Shown here piece by piece: positions 1 to 8,476 of a stretch of 37,759 nucleotides of DNA. The notes beneath the pieces are model-generated. The model worked only from the letters and a program-made list of their open reading frames with translations, was not told where the DNA came from and searched no databases. The first letter of the stretch is position 1; each line of letters begins with the position of its first letter. Source of the DNA: Rhodocyclales bacterium RIFCSPLOWO2_02_FULL_63_24 (lineage in GTDB: Bacteria; Pseudomonadota; Gammaproteobacteria; Burkholderiales; Rhodocyclaceae). The position numbers and the translations under genes were made by a program. Location of the stretch: assembly GCA_001828935.1 (NCBI GenBank), contig MHZX01000014.1, forward strand, positions 1 to 37,759, written 5' to 3'.

Positions 1-35
1 CCAAGGGTTTTCGGGGATTGAATCATGACTTGCAT
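1..35 (-). CDS. Start of a divergent gene, possibly HipB-like HTH antitoxin/regulator (partial)
   Basis: Only the first 12 codons lie in the window (MQVMIQSPKTLG, running off the left edge). An ATG at 35 is preceded on the minus strand by GGAG at a proper distance, and a second in-frame ATG lies at 26. A perfect TATAAT sits about 30 bases upstream, so a real start is plausible. A short N-terminus of the form xIxSPxxLG is typical of HipB-type HTH antitoxins, and the operator-like repeats next door fit an autoregulated HTH gene. Twelve residues cannot establish a family, so the function is a guess. Confidence 0.4.
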   Translation of the reverse strand, partial: MQVMIQSPKTL

Positions 36-47
36 GGCGCACTCCAA

Positions 48-169
48 ATCGATGCTATCGCGTCTATTATAGGACTTTAGGTCCTTTGGGGAGGGGGGTA
101 AAAGATGCGATACCATCGATTACCGTGAGTCGCTGCCTCGGGAGATCTGTATTCGATGCGATAGCATCG
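48..169. repeat. Three copies of an operator-like motif GCGATA(G/C)CATCG
   Basis: Copies lie at 48-61 (minus strand, GCGATAGCATCGAT), 107-120 (plus, GCGATACCATCGAT) and 158-169 (plus, GCGATAGCATCG). The first and third share 12 of 12 bases in opposite orientation. The third is centred in a perfect palindrome, CGATGC-GATA-GCATCG (154-169). The first covers the predicted transcription start of the divergent gene, as expected for a repressor site. The spacing of 50-60 bases suggests cooperative or looped binding. Confidence 0.5.
66..71 (-). promoter_or_regulatory. -10 box TATAAT for the divergent left-edge gene
   Basis: The minus strand reads TATAAT, a perfect sigma70 -10 hexamer, about 30 bases before the ATG at 35. 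No good -35 is found at 16-18 bp. Just upstream on this strand is an inverted repeat (AGGAC-N5-GTCCT, 71-85) that could be a regulator site in the spacer. Confidence 0.45.
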
Positions 170-414
170 TTTTTAATTTCTATTTCTGCAGATGCATGGT
201 GCGCAAGCCAGATAGAGTCTGCTCCATTGCGGTAGGCGGTCCTACCTGAGTCCGGTTTCGTGCCGTGCCGGGTTCTGCGACCCTGGCATCGACGTCGACC
301 GGACGGCGAGGAACCAGCGTGGGGCGCGCTTCGCGGGAATTGGCACCATTTTGGCGCAGATAGTGGCTGAAAGCCGTCGATTAACGACGGTACGGGGTTT
401 GCTTAGGGACTCCG
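170..414. other. Remaining non-coding leader before the first complete gene
   Basis: This is the rest of the only gene-free stretch longer than 300 bases (36-414). It begins with a T-rich run (170-187) directly after the palindrome at 154-169; a six-pair stem plus T run could also act as a weak terminator. A perfect hairpin GGTAGG-CGGT-CCTACC lies at 231-246 with no T run after it. The sigma54-like site at 341-355 is listed separately. I see no small gene here. Confidence 0.4.
341..355 (+). promoter_or_regulatory. Candidate sigma54 (-24/-12) promoter
   Basis: The bases TGGCACCATTTTGGC match the sigma54 consensus TGGCAC-N5-TTGC at 9 of 10 defined positions, with the required GG-N10-GC spacing (GG 342-343, GC 354-355). 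Transcription would begin near 367, about 50 bases before the PAS-GGDEF-EAL gene. Sigma54 promoters need an enhancer-binding activator; the hairpin at 231-246 is a possible upstream site. This is a sequence match only. Confidence 0.4.
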
Positions 415-2541
415 GTGATGCATTCGTCCTTCGCCCCTACCCGTCGTTCCAGTCTCAATACCTCCGTGCCGGTGGATCGCGCGCGGGTGCTCGACACGCT
501 GGTAAACAACCTGCAAGGCATGGCCTATCGTTGTCTCGACGATGCCTCCTGGACCATGCTTTTCGTCAGCCAGGGCTGTCTCGAATTGACCGGACATGGC
601 CCGGAAGAGCTGGTCGAAGGCTGCGTTTCCTGGGAGGAGCTGACTTTTCCGGAGGACCGTCTGCGGGTGCGTCGCGAGATCACCGCCGCCACCGCCGCCG
701 GCCGCCGGTTCGCCGTGCAGTACCGCATCCTGACCAGCGCCGGACAGGTCAAGTGGGTGGTGGAGCGGGGCATCGCGGTCGCCGACGAGAACGGGCGGAC
801 GGTGATCGAGGGTTTCATCGAGGACGTCAGCGTCCGCCATCTGACGCTGGAGGCCCTGGAGCACGCGGAACTGCGCTACCGGCACATCTTCGAGCACGCC
901 TCGGAAGGCATCTTCCAGACCACCCGCGATGGCCGCTACCTGGCCGCCAACCCGGCACTGGCCAAGCTCTACGGCTATGCCACGCCCGAGGAACTGATCG
1001 CCGACCTGGCCGACATCGAGCGCCGGCTCTACGTCAGGGAATCGCGCCGCGACGAGTTCCGCCGCCTGATGGAAGCCCATGGCGAAGTCATCAACTTCGA
1101 GTCCGAGGTGTATTGCCGCGACGGCTCGAAAATCTGGATATCCGAAAATGCCCACATCGTGCGCGGCGCCCACGGCGAGTTGATTTGCTACGAAGGCACG
1201 GTGCAGGACGTCACCGAACGCAAGAGCTACCAGGAGCAGCTCGAACGCCAGGCCAACCACGATCTGCTGACCGGCCTGCCGAATCGCAACCTGCTGGGCG
1301 ACCGCCTCGACCAGTCCATCTCGCGGGCCGAGCGGCTGGGGTATTTCCTGGCCCTGGTCTTCATCGATCTCGACAATTTCAAGTTCATCAACGACAGTCT
1401 CGGCCATGCCGCCGGCGACCAGTTGCTGGTGGAAATCGCCCGTCGCCTGCGCGGCTGCCTGCGCACCTCCGACACCGTGGCGCGGCAGGGCGGCGACGAG
1501 TTCGTGCTGGTGCTCAACGACCATTACCAGGTCAACTCCATCATTTCGCTGCTGGAGCGGGTGCTGGTCGAAATCGGCCGCCCGGTCAGCCTCTCCGGGC
1601 GCGAGTTCCAGGTCGGCGCCAGTCTCGGCGTCGCGCTCTATCCGCAGGACGGCGGCGATGCCAGCAGCCTGCTCAAGCATGCCGACGTCGCCATGTACGC
1701 GGCCAAGGATCGCGGCCGCAACAACTTCCAGTTCTTCACCCGCGAGCTCAATCACCTGGCCGACGAGCGGCTCAACCTCGAATCGGCGATGCGCAGCGGC
1801 ATCGAGCAGGACGAGTTCGCGGTGCACTTCCAGCCCAAGGTGGACCACCGCCGCCGCATCGTCGGCGTCGAAGCCCTGGCGCGCTGGAACAGTCCGGAGT
1901 TCGGCCAGGTGGCGCCGGATCGCTTCATCCCCATCGCCGAGGAAACCGGGCTGATCGTGCCGCTGACCGAGATGATCCTGAAAAAGGCCTTCGCCGCCGC
2001 CGTCGGCTGGGCGCCGACTCACGGCCATGCCATCCAGGTGGCGGTGAACCTCTCGCCCAAGCTGTTTCTCGGCGAGGAGATCGTCAGCCGCATTGCCGCC
2101 CTGTTGCGCGAGGCCGGCCTGGCGCCGGAACGCGTGGAACTGGAGATCACCGAAAGCGTGTTCCTCGGCGACAGCGAGCGGGCGGTACGCATCCTCAGCG
2201 AATTCAAGGACCTCGGCGTCGGTCTCGCCATGGATGATTTCGGCACCGGCTATTCCTCGCTGTCCTACCTGCGCCGTTTTCCGCTCGACATCATCAAGAT
2301 CGATCGGTCCCTGGTGACGGGCGTCGAGCACGAGGAAGAGCTGGCAATGATCGCCCGCGCCGTCATCTCGCTGGGACAGAGTCTGCGCAAGACCGTGGTC
2401 GCCGAGGGCGTGGAGAACCAGGCCCAGTTCGACTTCCTGCGCTACCAGGGTTGCGACGAATTCCAGGGCTACCTGATCGCGCGGCCGATGCCGGCCGACG
2501 AATTCAGGCAACTGCTGGCGCGGAGCGGCGGCCAGCTCTAG
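415..2541 (+). CDS. PAS-PAS-GGDEF-EAL cyclic-di-GMP turnover protein, apparently intact
   Basis: A soluble 708-residue protein with no membrane segment or signal peptide. A PAS fold covers about 35-145, a second PAS about 150-270, GGDEF about 275-440 and EAL about 455-700. The cyclase motif GGDEF (359-363), the metal Asp in IDLDNF and the inhibitory RxxD (R350-D353, five residues before GGDEF) are all present. The phosphodiesterase keeps EAL (486-488), the Glu of EITES and DDFGTG (607-612). By family knowledge both making and breaking cyclic-di-GMP are possible; which dominates cannot be read from sequence. The start is GTG 415 or, more likely, the ATG directly after it at 418, with AGGGA at 405-409. 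PAS domains suggest a cytoplasmic redox, gas or small-ligand input. Confidence 0.93.
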   Translation: MMHSSFAPTRRSSLNTSVPVDRARVLDTLVNNLQGMAYRCLDDASWTMLFVSQGCLELTGHGPEELVEGCVSWEELTFPEDRLRVRREITAATAAGRRFAVQYRILTSAGQVKWVVERGIAVADENGRTVIEGFIEDVSVRHLTLEALEHAELRYRHIFEHASEGIFQTTRDGRYLAANPALAKLYGYATPEELIADLADIERRLYVRESRRDEFRRLMEAHGEVINFESEVYCRDGSKIWISENAHIVRGAHGELICYEGTVQDVTERKSYQEQLERQANHDLLTGLPNRNLLGDRLDQSISRAERLGYFLALVFIDLDNFKFINDSLGHAAGDQLLVEIARRLRGCLRTSDTVARQGGDEFVLVLNDHYQVNSIISLLERVLVEIGRPVSLSGREFQVGASLGVALYPQDGGDASSLLKHADVAMYAAKDRGRNNFQFFTRELNHLADERLNLESAMRSGIEQDEFAVHFQPKVDHRRRIVGVEALARWNSPEFGQVAPDRFIPIAEETGLIVPLTEMILKKAFAAAVGWAPTHGHAIQVAVNLSPKLFLGEEIVSRIAALLREAGLAPERVELEITESVFLGDSERAVRILSEFKDLGVGLAMDDFGTGYSSLSYLRRFPLDIIKIDRSLVTGVEHEEELAMIARAVISLGQSLRKTVVAEGVENQAQFDFLRYQGCDEFQGYLIARPMPADEFRQLLARSGGQL

Positions 2542-2576
2542 TAGCATGGCGGGATGCCTGCCGCCATTCCGTTACC

Positions 2577-3482
2577 ATGAATCCGCTGATTCTCGACGGT
2601 GCCGCCGTGCGGCGCCTGCTCACCCTCGACGCCTTGCTGCCGGCCATCGAAGCCGCGCTGATCGAGCTTTCCGCCGGCCGCGCCACGCAGCCGCTGCGTA
2701 CCGTGATGGAACTGCCGTCGCCGGGCAGCCTGCTCTTCGTCAAGCCGGCGCTGATCGGCCAGGCCTTGGCCACCAAGCTGATCACCCAGGTGCCGGACAA
2801 CGCCGCCCGCGGTCTGCCGACCATGATCGCCACCATCGTCCTGATGGACCCGCACAGCGGCGCGCCGCTGGCCGTGATGGATGCCACCTGGCTGACCGAA
2901 CTGCGCACCGCCGCCGTCTCCGCGGTCGCCACCCGGGCCCTGCGCGACCGGACGCCGAAGACCGTTGCCATCCTCGGCGCCGGCCGGCTCGCCCGTAGCC
3001 ATGCGCTGGCTTTGCGCGCCGTGGTGCCGGTCAGCCAGATCCGTGTCTGGAGTCGCAATCCGGAAAACGCCGGGCGCTGCGCCGCCGACATCGGCGGCAT
3101 CGCCAGCGCCAGCGCCGAGGCAGCGGTAAGGGATGCCGACATCGTGGTCACGGTGACCAATGCCAGCACGCCGGTGCTCATGGGCCGCTGGCTCAAGCCC
3201 GGCGCCCTGGTGCATGCGGTCGGCGCGCCGCGCCCGACCTGGCGCGAACTTGATGACGAGGCAATGCGCAACTGTGTCATCGCCGATCGGCGCGAGGCTG
3301 CCGAAACCGAGTCCGGCGACGTGATCCTCTCCGGGGCCAGGGTGCACTGCGAAATCGGCGAAGTGCTGGCCGGCCAGGTGCGGCTGGCCGAGGGCACGAC
3401 GGTGATCTTCAAGGCGTTGGGGCAGGCGGTGGAGGATGCCGTCGCGGCGCGGCTGGTGTATCAAGCGGCGGCGCCAGGATAG
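2577..3482 (+). CDS. Ornithine cyclodeaminase / mu-crystallin family NAD(P)-dependent enzyme
   Basis: A 301-residue protein with the layout of the ornithine cyclodeaminase / alanine dehydrogenase / mu-crystallin family. It has a catalytic-type Lys in ATKLIT (K67), the conserved LTELRTAA segment (R110) and a Rossmann nucleotide loop GAGRLARSH (134-142). Family members deaminate ornithine to proline, reduce ketimines or interconvert alanine and pyruvate; the substrate cannot be assigned here. The frame stays open upstream into the previous gene, but the ATG at 2577 gives the family-typical N-terminus (LDGAAVRRLL). It follows the GGDEF-EAL gene by 35 bases, so it may be cotranscribed. It is the only plainly metabolic gene in the window, which makes its place among regulators odd. 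Confidence 0.88.
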   Translation: MNPLILDGAAVRRLLTLDALLPAIEAALIELSAGRATQPLRTVMELPSPGSLLFVKPALIGQALATKLITQVPDNAARGLPTMIATIVLMDPHSGAPLAVMDATWLTELRTAAVSAVATRALRDRTPKTVAILGAGRLARSHALALRAVVPVSQIRVWSRNPENAGRCAADIGGIASASAEAAVRDADIVVTVTNASTPVLMGRWLKPGALVHAVGAPRPTWRELDDEAMRNCVIADRREAAETESGDVILSGARVHCEIGEVLAGQVRLAEGTTVIFKALGQAVEDAVAARLVYQAAAPG

Positions 3483-3595
3483 CCGCCGCAACAGCGCGTC
3501 GGCACGCCGCTGATTCAGTGCCGGGCGCCAGGTTTGAAACCCCGCAGCATGCGCCGATGGCATAGAATCAACGCCAATCCGTCGGGAGCACTGCC

Positions 3596-4603
3596 ATGAC
3601 CGCCACCGTACCGCCTTTCGCCACCTCCGCCCCGCCGCATGCCGTACTTGTGGTCGACGACGAGCCGGGCATCGTCAATGCCATTCGCCGCGAACTGTCG
3701 ACGCCGCCGCTGGGGCGCTATCGCTATGCCGTGGAAGGCTTCACCGATCCCGCCGCGGCGCTGCAGCGGGCCGACGAGCAGGAGTTCGAGGTGGTCGTCA
3801 CCGACTACCGCATGCCGGCGATGGACGGGCTCGAATTCCTCAAGGCCCTGCATGCCGTGCAACCCGATTGCGTGCGCGTGGTGCTCTCCGGCCAGACCGA
3901 CATGGCGGCGCTGGTGGAGATGATCAACCAGACCCACATCTACCGCTTCATCCCCAAGCCCTGGAGCAGTTCCTTCCTCAAGAGCACGATCATGCAGGCG
4001 ATCGATTTCCGCTCCGTCCAGGTCAACAACCGGCGCATGGCCAAGGCCTTGCGCAGCGAGGGCATCGATCTGCCGCTGGACGCCATCAACCAGGTCGACC
4101 AGATCCTGGTGGTGGATGACGAGATCGCCGTGGCCCACGCCGTGGCCCGCGACCTGACCCGCCGCAGCCGGCTCGACGACGTCTTTTCGGCGATGCGCAG
4201 CGAAATGCTGCAGCATCGGGCGCCGGAACTGGATGCCAACCGCGTCAGCGTGCAGGTCACCGATTCGCCGCTGCATGCGCTGAAGATGGCCGACGACATG
4301 ACGTTTTCCTGCGTCATCGCCGACTACCAGATGCCGGGCATGGACGGCGCCCGCTTCCTTGAAGCCTTTGCCGAAAAACAGCCCGACACGGCGTGCATCA
4401 TGCTGTCCGGCGCGGCCAACCTCGACAACATCGTGTTTGCGCTGGATATGGCGCATATCCATAACTTCATCGCCAAGCCCTGGACCGACTACGAGTTGCG
4501 CGCCATCGTGGCGCAGGCGCTGACGCGGCGCCGGCTGGATCTGGAGAACCAGGTGCTGGCCCGCATGTGCAAGGCGCGCAATCTCGATTTCACCGGCGAT
4601 TGA
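3596..4603 (+). CDS. Tandem receiver protein (REC-REC)
   Basis: A 335-residue protein made of two response-regulator receiver domains and little else. REC1 (about 15-140) has the acidic pair DD 21-22, phosphoacceptor D70 (VVTDYRMP) and K121 in FIPKPW. REC2 (about 168-310) has DD 174-175, D243 (VIADYQMP) and K294 in FIAKPW. REC2 carries about 30 extra residues (roughly 185-220) between the first helix and the second strand. There is no DNA-binding or enzymatic output domain, so it likely acts as a phosphate relay or sink, or by protein contact. The 113-base gap before it has only a lone -10-like TAGAAT at 3563-3568 and no matching -35. A similar protein is encoded at 15949-16821. Confidence 0.88.
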   Translation: MTATVPPFATSAPPHAVLVVDDEPGIVNAIRRELSTPPLGRYRYAVEGFTDPAAALQRADEQEFEVVVTDYRMPAMDGLEFLKALHAVQPDCVRVVLSGQTDMAALVEMINQTHIYRFIPKPWSSSFLKSTIMQAIDFRSVQVNNRRMAKALRSEGIDLPLDAINQVDQILVVDDEIAVAHAVARDLTRRSRLDDVFSAMRSEMLQHRAPELDANRVSVQVTDSPLHALKMADDMTFSCVIADYQMPGMDGARFLEAFAEKQPDTACIMLSGAANLDNIVFALDMAHIHNFIAKPWTDYELRAIVAQALTRRRLDLENQVLARMCKARNLDFTGD

Positions 4604-4714
4604 TCGCGATGGCGCAAGAGTCGGCGCTGATGAAACCCCTGCGCAGCAGGGCGGTCGAGCAAACTACGCTCTCCTCGCCGCTGCGGATGACGGGACGGCG
4701 TCGCTTTCCATGAA

Positions 4715-7700
4715 ATGAGGTTTTTCAACCGCCTGCGCACCCGCCTGCTGCTGATCGTGGCGCTGGCCACGCTGCCCCTGTTGCTCAACGCGCTTTATGG
4801 CTATCGGCAGGAGCGCCTCGCGGCGACGGCGAATGCAGAGCCGCAGATCCGCCAGATGCTGAGCGCTGCCCTGGCGCCCGAGGCCACCGTGCTCGACAAC
4901 CTGCGCCAGGTGCTGCGCATCATGGGAAATGCCGAAGAGTTGCAGGGAAGCGATCTCGGCCCGTGCAACGGGCTCGCCGATCGTCTGCTGCGTAGCCAGC
5001 AGAATTTCGCCAATATCGGTGCCGCGACCCTGGATGGCAAGGTGTTCTGCAGCGGGGTAGCCGCCGTCGCGGGCATCGATGTCGGCGATCGGGAATGGTT
5101 CAGGCAGGCACTGGCGCGGCGCGACTTGAGCGATGGCCAGGTGCTCGCCGACAGCGCCAGCGGCGGGCGCAGCGTGGTTTTCGGCTATCCCTTGCTGGAC
5201 CCGCAGGGACAGCCGCGCGCGATCCTGTTCGGCGCGCTGCACACCAACTGGATCGCGCGGATCGTGGACGAAACGCCGGTCGGTCCCGGTTGGTACGTCG
5301 CGGCCCACGCCATCGACGGTTACGTGATTGCCCGTCGTCCCGACGCCGAGGCCCTGGCCGGGCAGCTGCAGCCGGGCCATGAAGTGCTGCGCCTGATCCG
5401 CACCTGGCCCGGCGTCATGGTGCACGAATTGGCCGGGCCGGACGGCGTGCGCCGGCTGTACGGCGTGGCGCCGATGGCGGCAGCCAGTGGCGCCATTTAC
5501 CTGGTGATCGGCGCACCGCCCGATCTGATCTTTGCCGACATCGACGCGCGCTTCCGGCAATCGCTGCTGCTGACGCTGCTGGTCGGCCTGGCCTCGTTCG
5601 CGCTGGCCTGGCTGGCGATCAAGCGCGACATCGTCGGCTTTTCCAGTGCGATCGGACGGGCCATGCAGCGCGTCGGCGCGGGCCGGCTCGACGCTCGCGT
5701 CGAGTCGACCAGTGCCGTGGTCGAGTTGCAGTCGATCAGCGAAGGCTTCAATCGCATGGTGCAGCAGATCGACACGCTGGACACCCAGCACCGGGTGGAT
5801 ACGGCGGCGCTGCGCCAACTCAATACGGTGCTCGACGCGGTGATCAACTCGGGCGACGCCGTGATCTACGTGTTCGACCTCGCCGGCCGTTGCCTGCTGG
5901 CCAACCAGTCATTCGCGCGGATGGTCGGCAGCACGCCGGAACGCATGTTGGGACAGGTGCGCTCGGAGTTCCTGCCGATCGAGACGGCGCGCCAGCATGG
6001 CGACAATGATCGCCAGGTGGCCGCATCCGGCAAGGCCGTGACGCTGGAAGAGGAGGTTGCGCTGCCCGGCGACGCGAAGCAGACCTATCTGTCGGTGAAG
6101 TTCCCGCTGCGCAACGAGGCCGGCGCCGTTTACGCCGTCGGCGGCATCTCGACCGACATCAGCGAACGCAAGAAGCTCGAAATCGAGCGCCGGCTGGCCG
6201 CGATGGTCTTCGATGCCAGCGCTGAAGCCATCATCGTCACCGACGCCCGGCGCCGCATCCTTCAGGTCAATCCGCGTTTCTCGGAGATCACCGGCTATGC
6301 CCCGGCCGAGGTCATCGGCCGCAAGCCGGGACTGCTCAATGCCGGCGTGCAAGGTACGGCCTTCTACGCCGGCGCGTGGGCGCGGCTGAAAGCCGAAGGC
6401 GCCTGGCAAGGCGAGATCACCAGCCGTCGCCAGGACGGCTCGCTTTATCCGGCCTGGCTGTCGATCTCGGCGGTGCGGGACGCAGGCGGCGCCGTGGCCT
6501 ATTACATCGGTTTGTTCTCCGACCTGACCCAGCGCAAGGCGCTCGATCAGAAAGTGAGGCAATTGCTCAATTTCGATGCGCTGACCGGCCTGCCCAACCG
6601 TACGCTGTTCCTCGACCGCATGCAGCAGGCGCTGCATGCGGCTGCGCGCCACAAGAGCGGCGTCGCGGTGTTCTGGATCGACCTGGTGCGTTTCCGCGTG
6701 CTCAACGACACGTTCGGCCATGCCACCGGCGATCGGGTTCTGACCGAAGTTGCCCGCCGCATCGAACGGGTCGCCCGGGCGGGCGACAGCACGGCGCGTT
6801 TGTCGGCCGACGAGTTCGGCCTGCTGATGATCGGCTTCGATCGCGACAGCGATATCGGTCTGCTGGCGCAGCGGGTGCTCGACGCGATTGCCGAGCCGCT
6901 GGCACTGGACGGCAAGCGGATGGCGCTGGGCGCCAACATCGGCATCGGCGTTTACGCCAAGGACGGCGGCAGCGCCGAAGAACTGCTGAAGGCCGCCGAC
7001 GTCGCGCTGGCGCGGGCCAAACTGGCCGGGCGCGACAGCTTCCGTTTCTTTGCCGCGGGCATGGACGTCGATGCCGAACGGCGCCTGCGGCTCGAAGCGG
7101 AACTGCGCAATGCGCTCGCCGCTGGGCAGTTGAGCCTGCGCTACCAGCCGCAGATCGATCTGGCGGCGGGCCGCGTCTGCGGCATCGAGGCGCTGATGCG
7201 CTGGACGCATCCGGTGCTGGGGCCGGTTTCGCCGGTCGAGTTCATTCCCATCGCCGAGGAAGCCGCGCTGCTGCCGTCGATCGGCGCCTGGGCCTTACGC
7301 GAAGCCTGCCGCCAGAACAAGGCCTGGCTCGACGCCGGCCTGCCGCCGCTGCCGATGGCGGTGAATCTTTCGCCGCGGCAGTTCCGCCAGCCCGACCTGG
7401 CGGACAGGATCGAAAGCCTTCTGGCCGAGACCGGCTTGCCGCCGGCGCTGCTGGAACTGGAACTGACCGAGTCGGCTTTCGTCGGCGACGTGGTCGAGGC
7501 TGCCGCCATCGTGCAGCGCCTCAAGGCGCTCGGCCTGCGGCTGGCGCTGGGCGGCTTCGGCACCGGCTATTCGTCCTTGTCCAGTCTGTCCGGGTTTCCC
7601 TTCGACAAGATCAAGATCGACCAGAGTTTCGTGCGCGACATCACCACCAACCCGGCCAACGCGGCGATCGTCACCGCCAGCATCGCCATGGCACGCAGCC

Positions 7701-8263
7701 TCGACCTGGTGGCGCTGGCCGAGGGCGTCGAGACCGACGCGCAGATGAACTTCCTGCGCACCCGGCAGTGCGAGGCGATCCAGGGCTACCTGTTCAGCGA
7801 GGCGCTGCCGGCGGCGGACCTGACCGCGCTGCTGGTCGCCGGCCGCGGCCTGAAAGTCGGCGCTGGCGGGACGGCGCAGCAGCAGATTCTGCTGTTGGTG
7901 GATGACGAACCCAATATTCTCAGCGCCCTGAAACGCCTGCTGCGGCGGGACGGTTACGAAATCCTGACGGCGGAGGGCCCGCAAGCCGCCTTCGAACTGC
8001 TGGCGCGCCACGCGGTACAGGTGATCGTCTCCGATCAGCGCATGCCGGAGATGAACGGCACCGAATTTCTCGAACGCGCCAAGCGTCTCTACCCCAATAC
8101 CGTACGCATCATCCTGTCCGGCTACACCGATATCGACAGCATCACCGAAGCCATCAACCGCGGCGCGATCTATCACTTCCTGACCAAGCCATGGGACGAC
8201 GACACGCTGCGCGCCCAGGTGCGCGAAGCCTTCCGCGTCGCGCAGGGGTTTGCCCGGGCTTAG
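4715..8263 (+). CDS. Membrane sensor-HAMP-PAS-PAS-GGDEF-EAL-REC protein with degenerate catalytic motifs
   Basis: A 1182-residue protein. One TM helix at about 9-28, a periplasmic sensor of about 250 residues (Cache-like; two Cys at 84 and 112), a second TM at about 283-302, HAMP about 303-355, PAS about 370-485 and 490-610, GGDEF about 615-780, EAL about 795-1040 and a C-terminal receiver about 1057-1178 (D1107, K1158). The GGDEF motif reads SADEF (697-701), and the usual DLD metal segment reads DLV. The inhibitory RxxD (R688-D691) is kept. EAL is present (825-827), but the two metal-binding Asp of DDFGTG are Gly (GGFGTG, 946-951). By family knowledge neither activity should survive, so the protein may bind cyclic-di-GMP or act by contact. 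The ATG at 4715 is the first start giving the TM helix; its ribosome site is weak. Confidence 0.92.
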   Translation: MRFFNRLRTRLLLIVALATLPLLLNALYGYRQERLAATANAEPQIRQMLSAALAPEATVLDNLRQVLRIMGNAEELQGSDLGPCNGLADRLLRSQQNFANIGAATLDGKVFCSGVAAVAGIDVGDREWFRQALARRDLSDGQVLADSASGGRSVVFGYPLLDPQGQPRAILFGALHTNWIARIVDETPVGPGWYVAAHAIDGYVIARRPDAEALAGQLQPGHEVLRLIRTWPGVMVHELAGPDGVRRLYGVAPMAAASGAIYLVIGAPPDLIFADIDARFRQSLLLTLLVGLASFALAWLAIKRDIVGFSSAIGRAMQRVGAGRLDARVESTSAVVELQSISEGFNRMVQQIDTLDTQHRVDTAALRQLNTVLDAVINSGDAVIYVFDLAGRCLLANQSFARMVGSTPERMLGQVRSEFLPIETARQHGDNDRQVAASGKAVTLEEEVALPGDAKQTYLSVKFPLRNEAGAVYAVGGISTDISERKKLEIERRLAAMVFDASAEAIIVTDARRRILQVNPRFSEITGYAPAEVIGRKPGLLNAGVQGTAFYAGAWARLKAEGAWQGEITSRRQDGSLYPAWLSISAVRDAGGAVAYYIGLFSDLTQRKALDQKVRQLLNFDALTGLPNRTLFLDRMQQALHAAARHKSGVAVFWIDLVRFRVLNDTFGHATGDRVLTEVARRIERVARAGDSTARLSADEFGLLMIGFDRDSDIGLLAQRVLDAIAEPLALDGKRMALGANIGIGVYAKDGGSAEELLKAADVALARAKLAGRDSFRFFAAGMDVDAERRLRLEAELRNALAAGQLSLRYQPQIDLAAGRVCGIEALMRWTHPVLGPVSPVEFIPIAEEAALLPSIGAWALREACRQNKAWLDAGLPPLPMAVNLSPRQFRQPDLADRIESLLAETGLPPALLELELTESAFVGDVVEAAAIVQRLKALGLRLALGGFGTGYSSLSSLSGFPFDKIKIDQSFVRDITTNPANAAIVTASIAMARSLDLVALAEGVETDAQMNFLRTRQCEAIQGYLFSEALPAADLTALLVAGRGLKVGAGGTAQQQILLLVDDEPNILSALKRLLRRDGYEILTAEGPQAAFELLARHAVQVIVSDQRMPEMNGTEFLERAKRLYPNTVRIILSGYTDIDSITEAINRGAIYHFLTKPWDDDTLRAQVREAFRVAQGFARA

Positions 8264-8416
8264 CCGCTTGACGCGACGCCGGCGACGGCACCGAACTTGC
8301 GCTGCGTCAGCCTGCCGGAAGCGATCCAGCGTTCCGAGACCCAATTCCCGTTCGCTTCCGCGTGTCTTTCCGCTTCGGCGGTCGTCATGGTGTCTAAGAT
8401 GCCGTAACTGACTAAC

Positions 8417-8445
8417 TTGACAGATAGACCATTCAAGACTAAATT
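8417..8445 (+). promoter_or_regulatory. Strong sigma70-type promoter of the HTH-REC/FIST operon
   Basis: A perfect -35 TTGACA (8417-8422) is followed by a 17-base spacer and TAAATT (8440-8445, 4 of 6 to TATAAT). Transcription would start near 8452, about 25 bases before the ATG at 8477. The stretch is AT-rich beside the GC-rich genes. It sits in the 213-base gap after the preceding gene and is the only convincing promoter before the five-gene operon. The rest of the gap (8264-8410) shows no gene I would support. Confidence 0.65.
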
Positions 8446-8476
8446 AAAGCTGTGATGGTTGACCGGGAGCCGGGTG

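Noticed and set aside
154-187. Palindrome plus T run as a rho-independent terminator
   Set aside because: The stem is only six pairs, no plus-strand gene precedes it in the window, and the same motif recurs twice nearby without T runs, so an operator fits better.
403-2547. A 714-codon open frame on the minus strand opposite the first GGDEF-EAL gene
   Set aside because: The plus frame has all GGDEF and EAL motifs; the antisense frame has none and no ribosome site.
3534-3568. TTGAAA and TAGAAT as a sigma70 promoter before the first REC-REC gene
   Set aside because: The spacer is 23 bases, far beyond the 16-18 that sigma70 uses.
8260-8389. Short minus-strand frame (42 codons from an ATG at 8389) in the gap before the HTH-REC gene
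   Set aside because: No ribosome site, no recognisable similarity, and it overlaps the leader region of the plus-strand promoter; too little to call.
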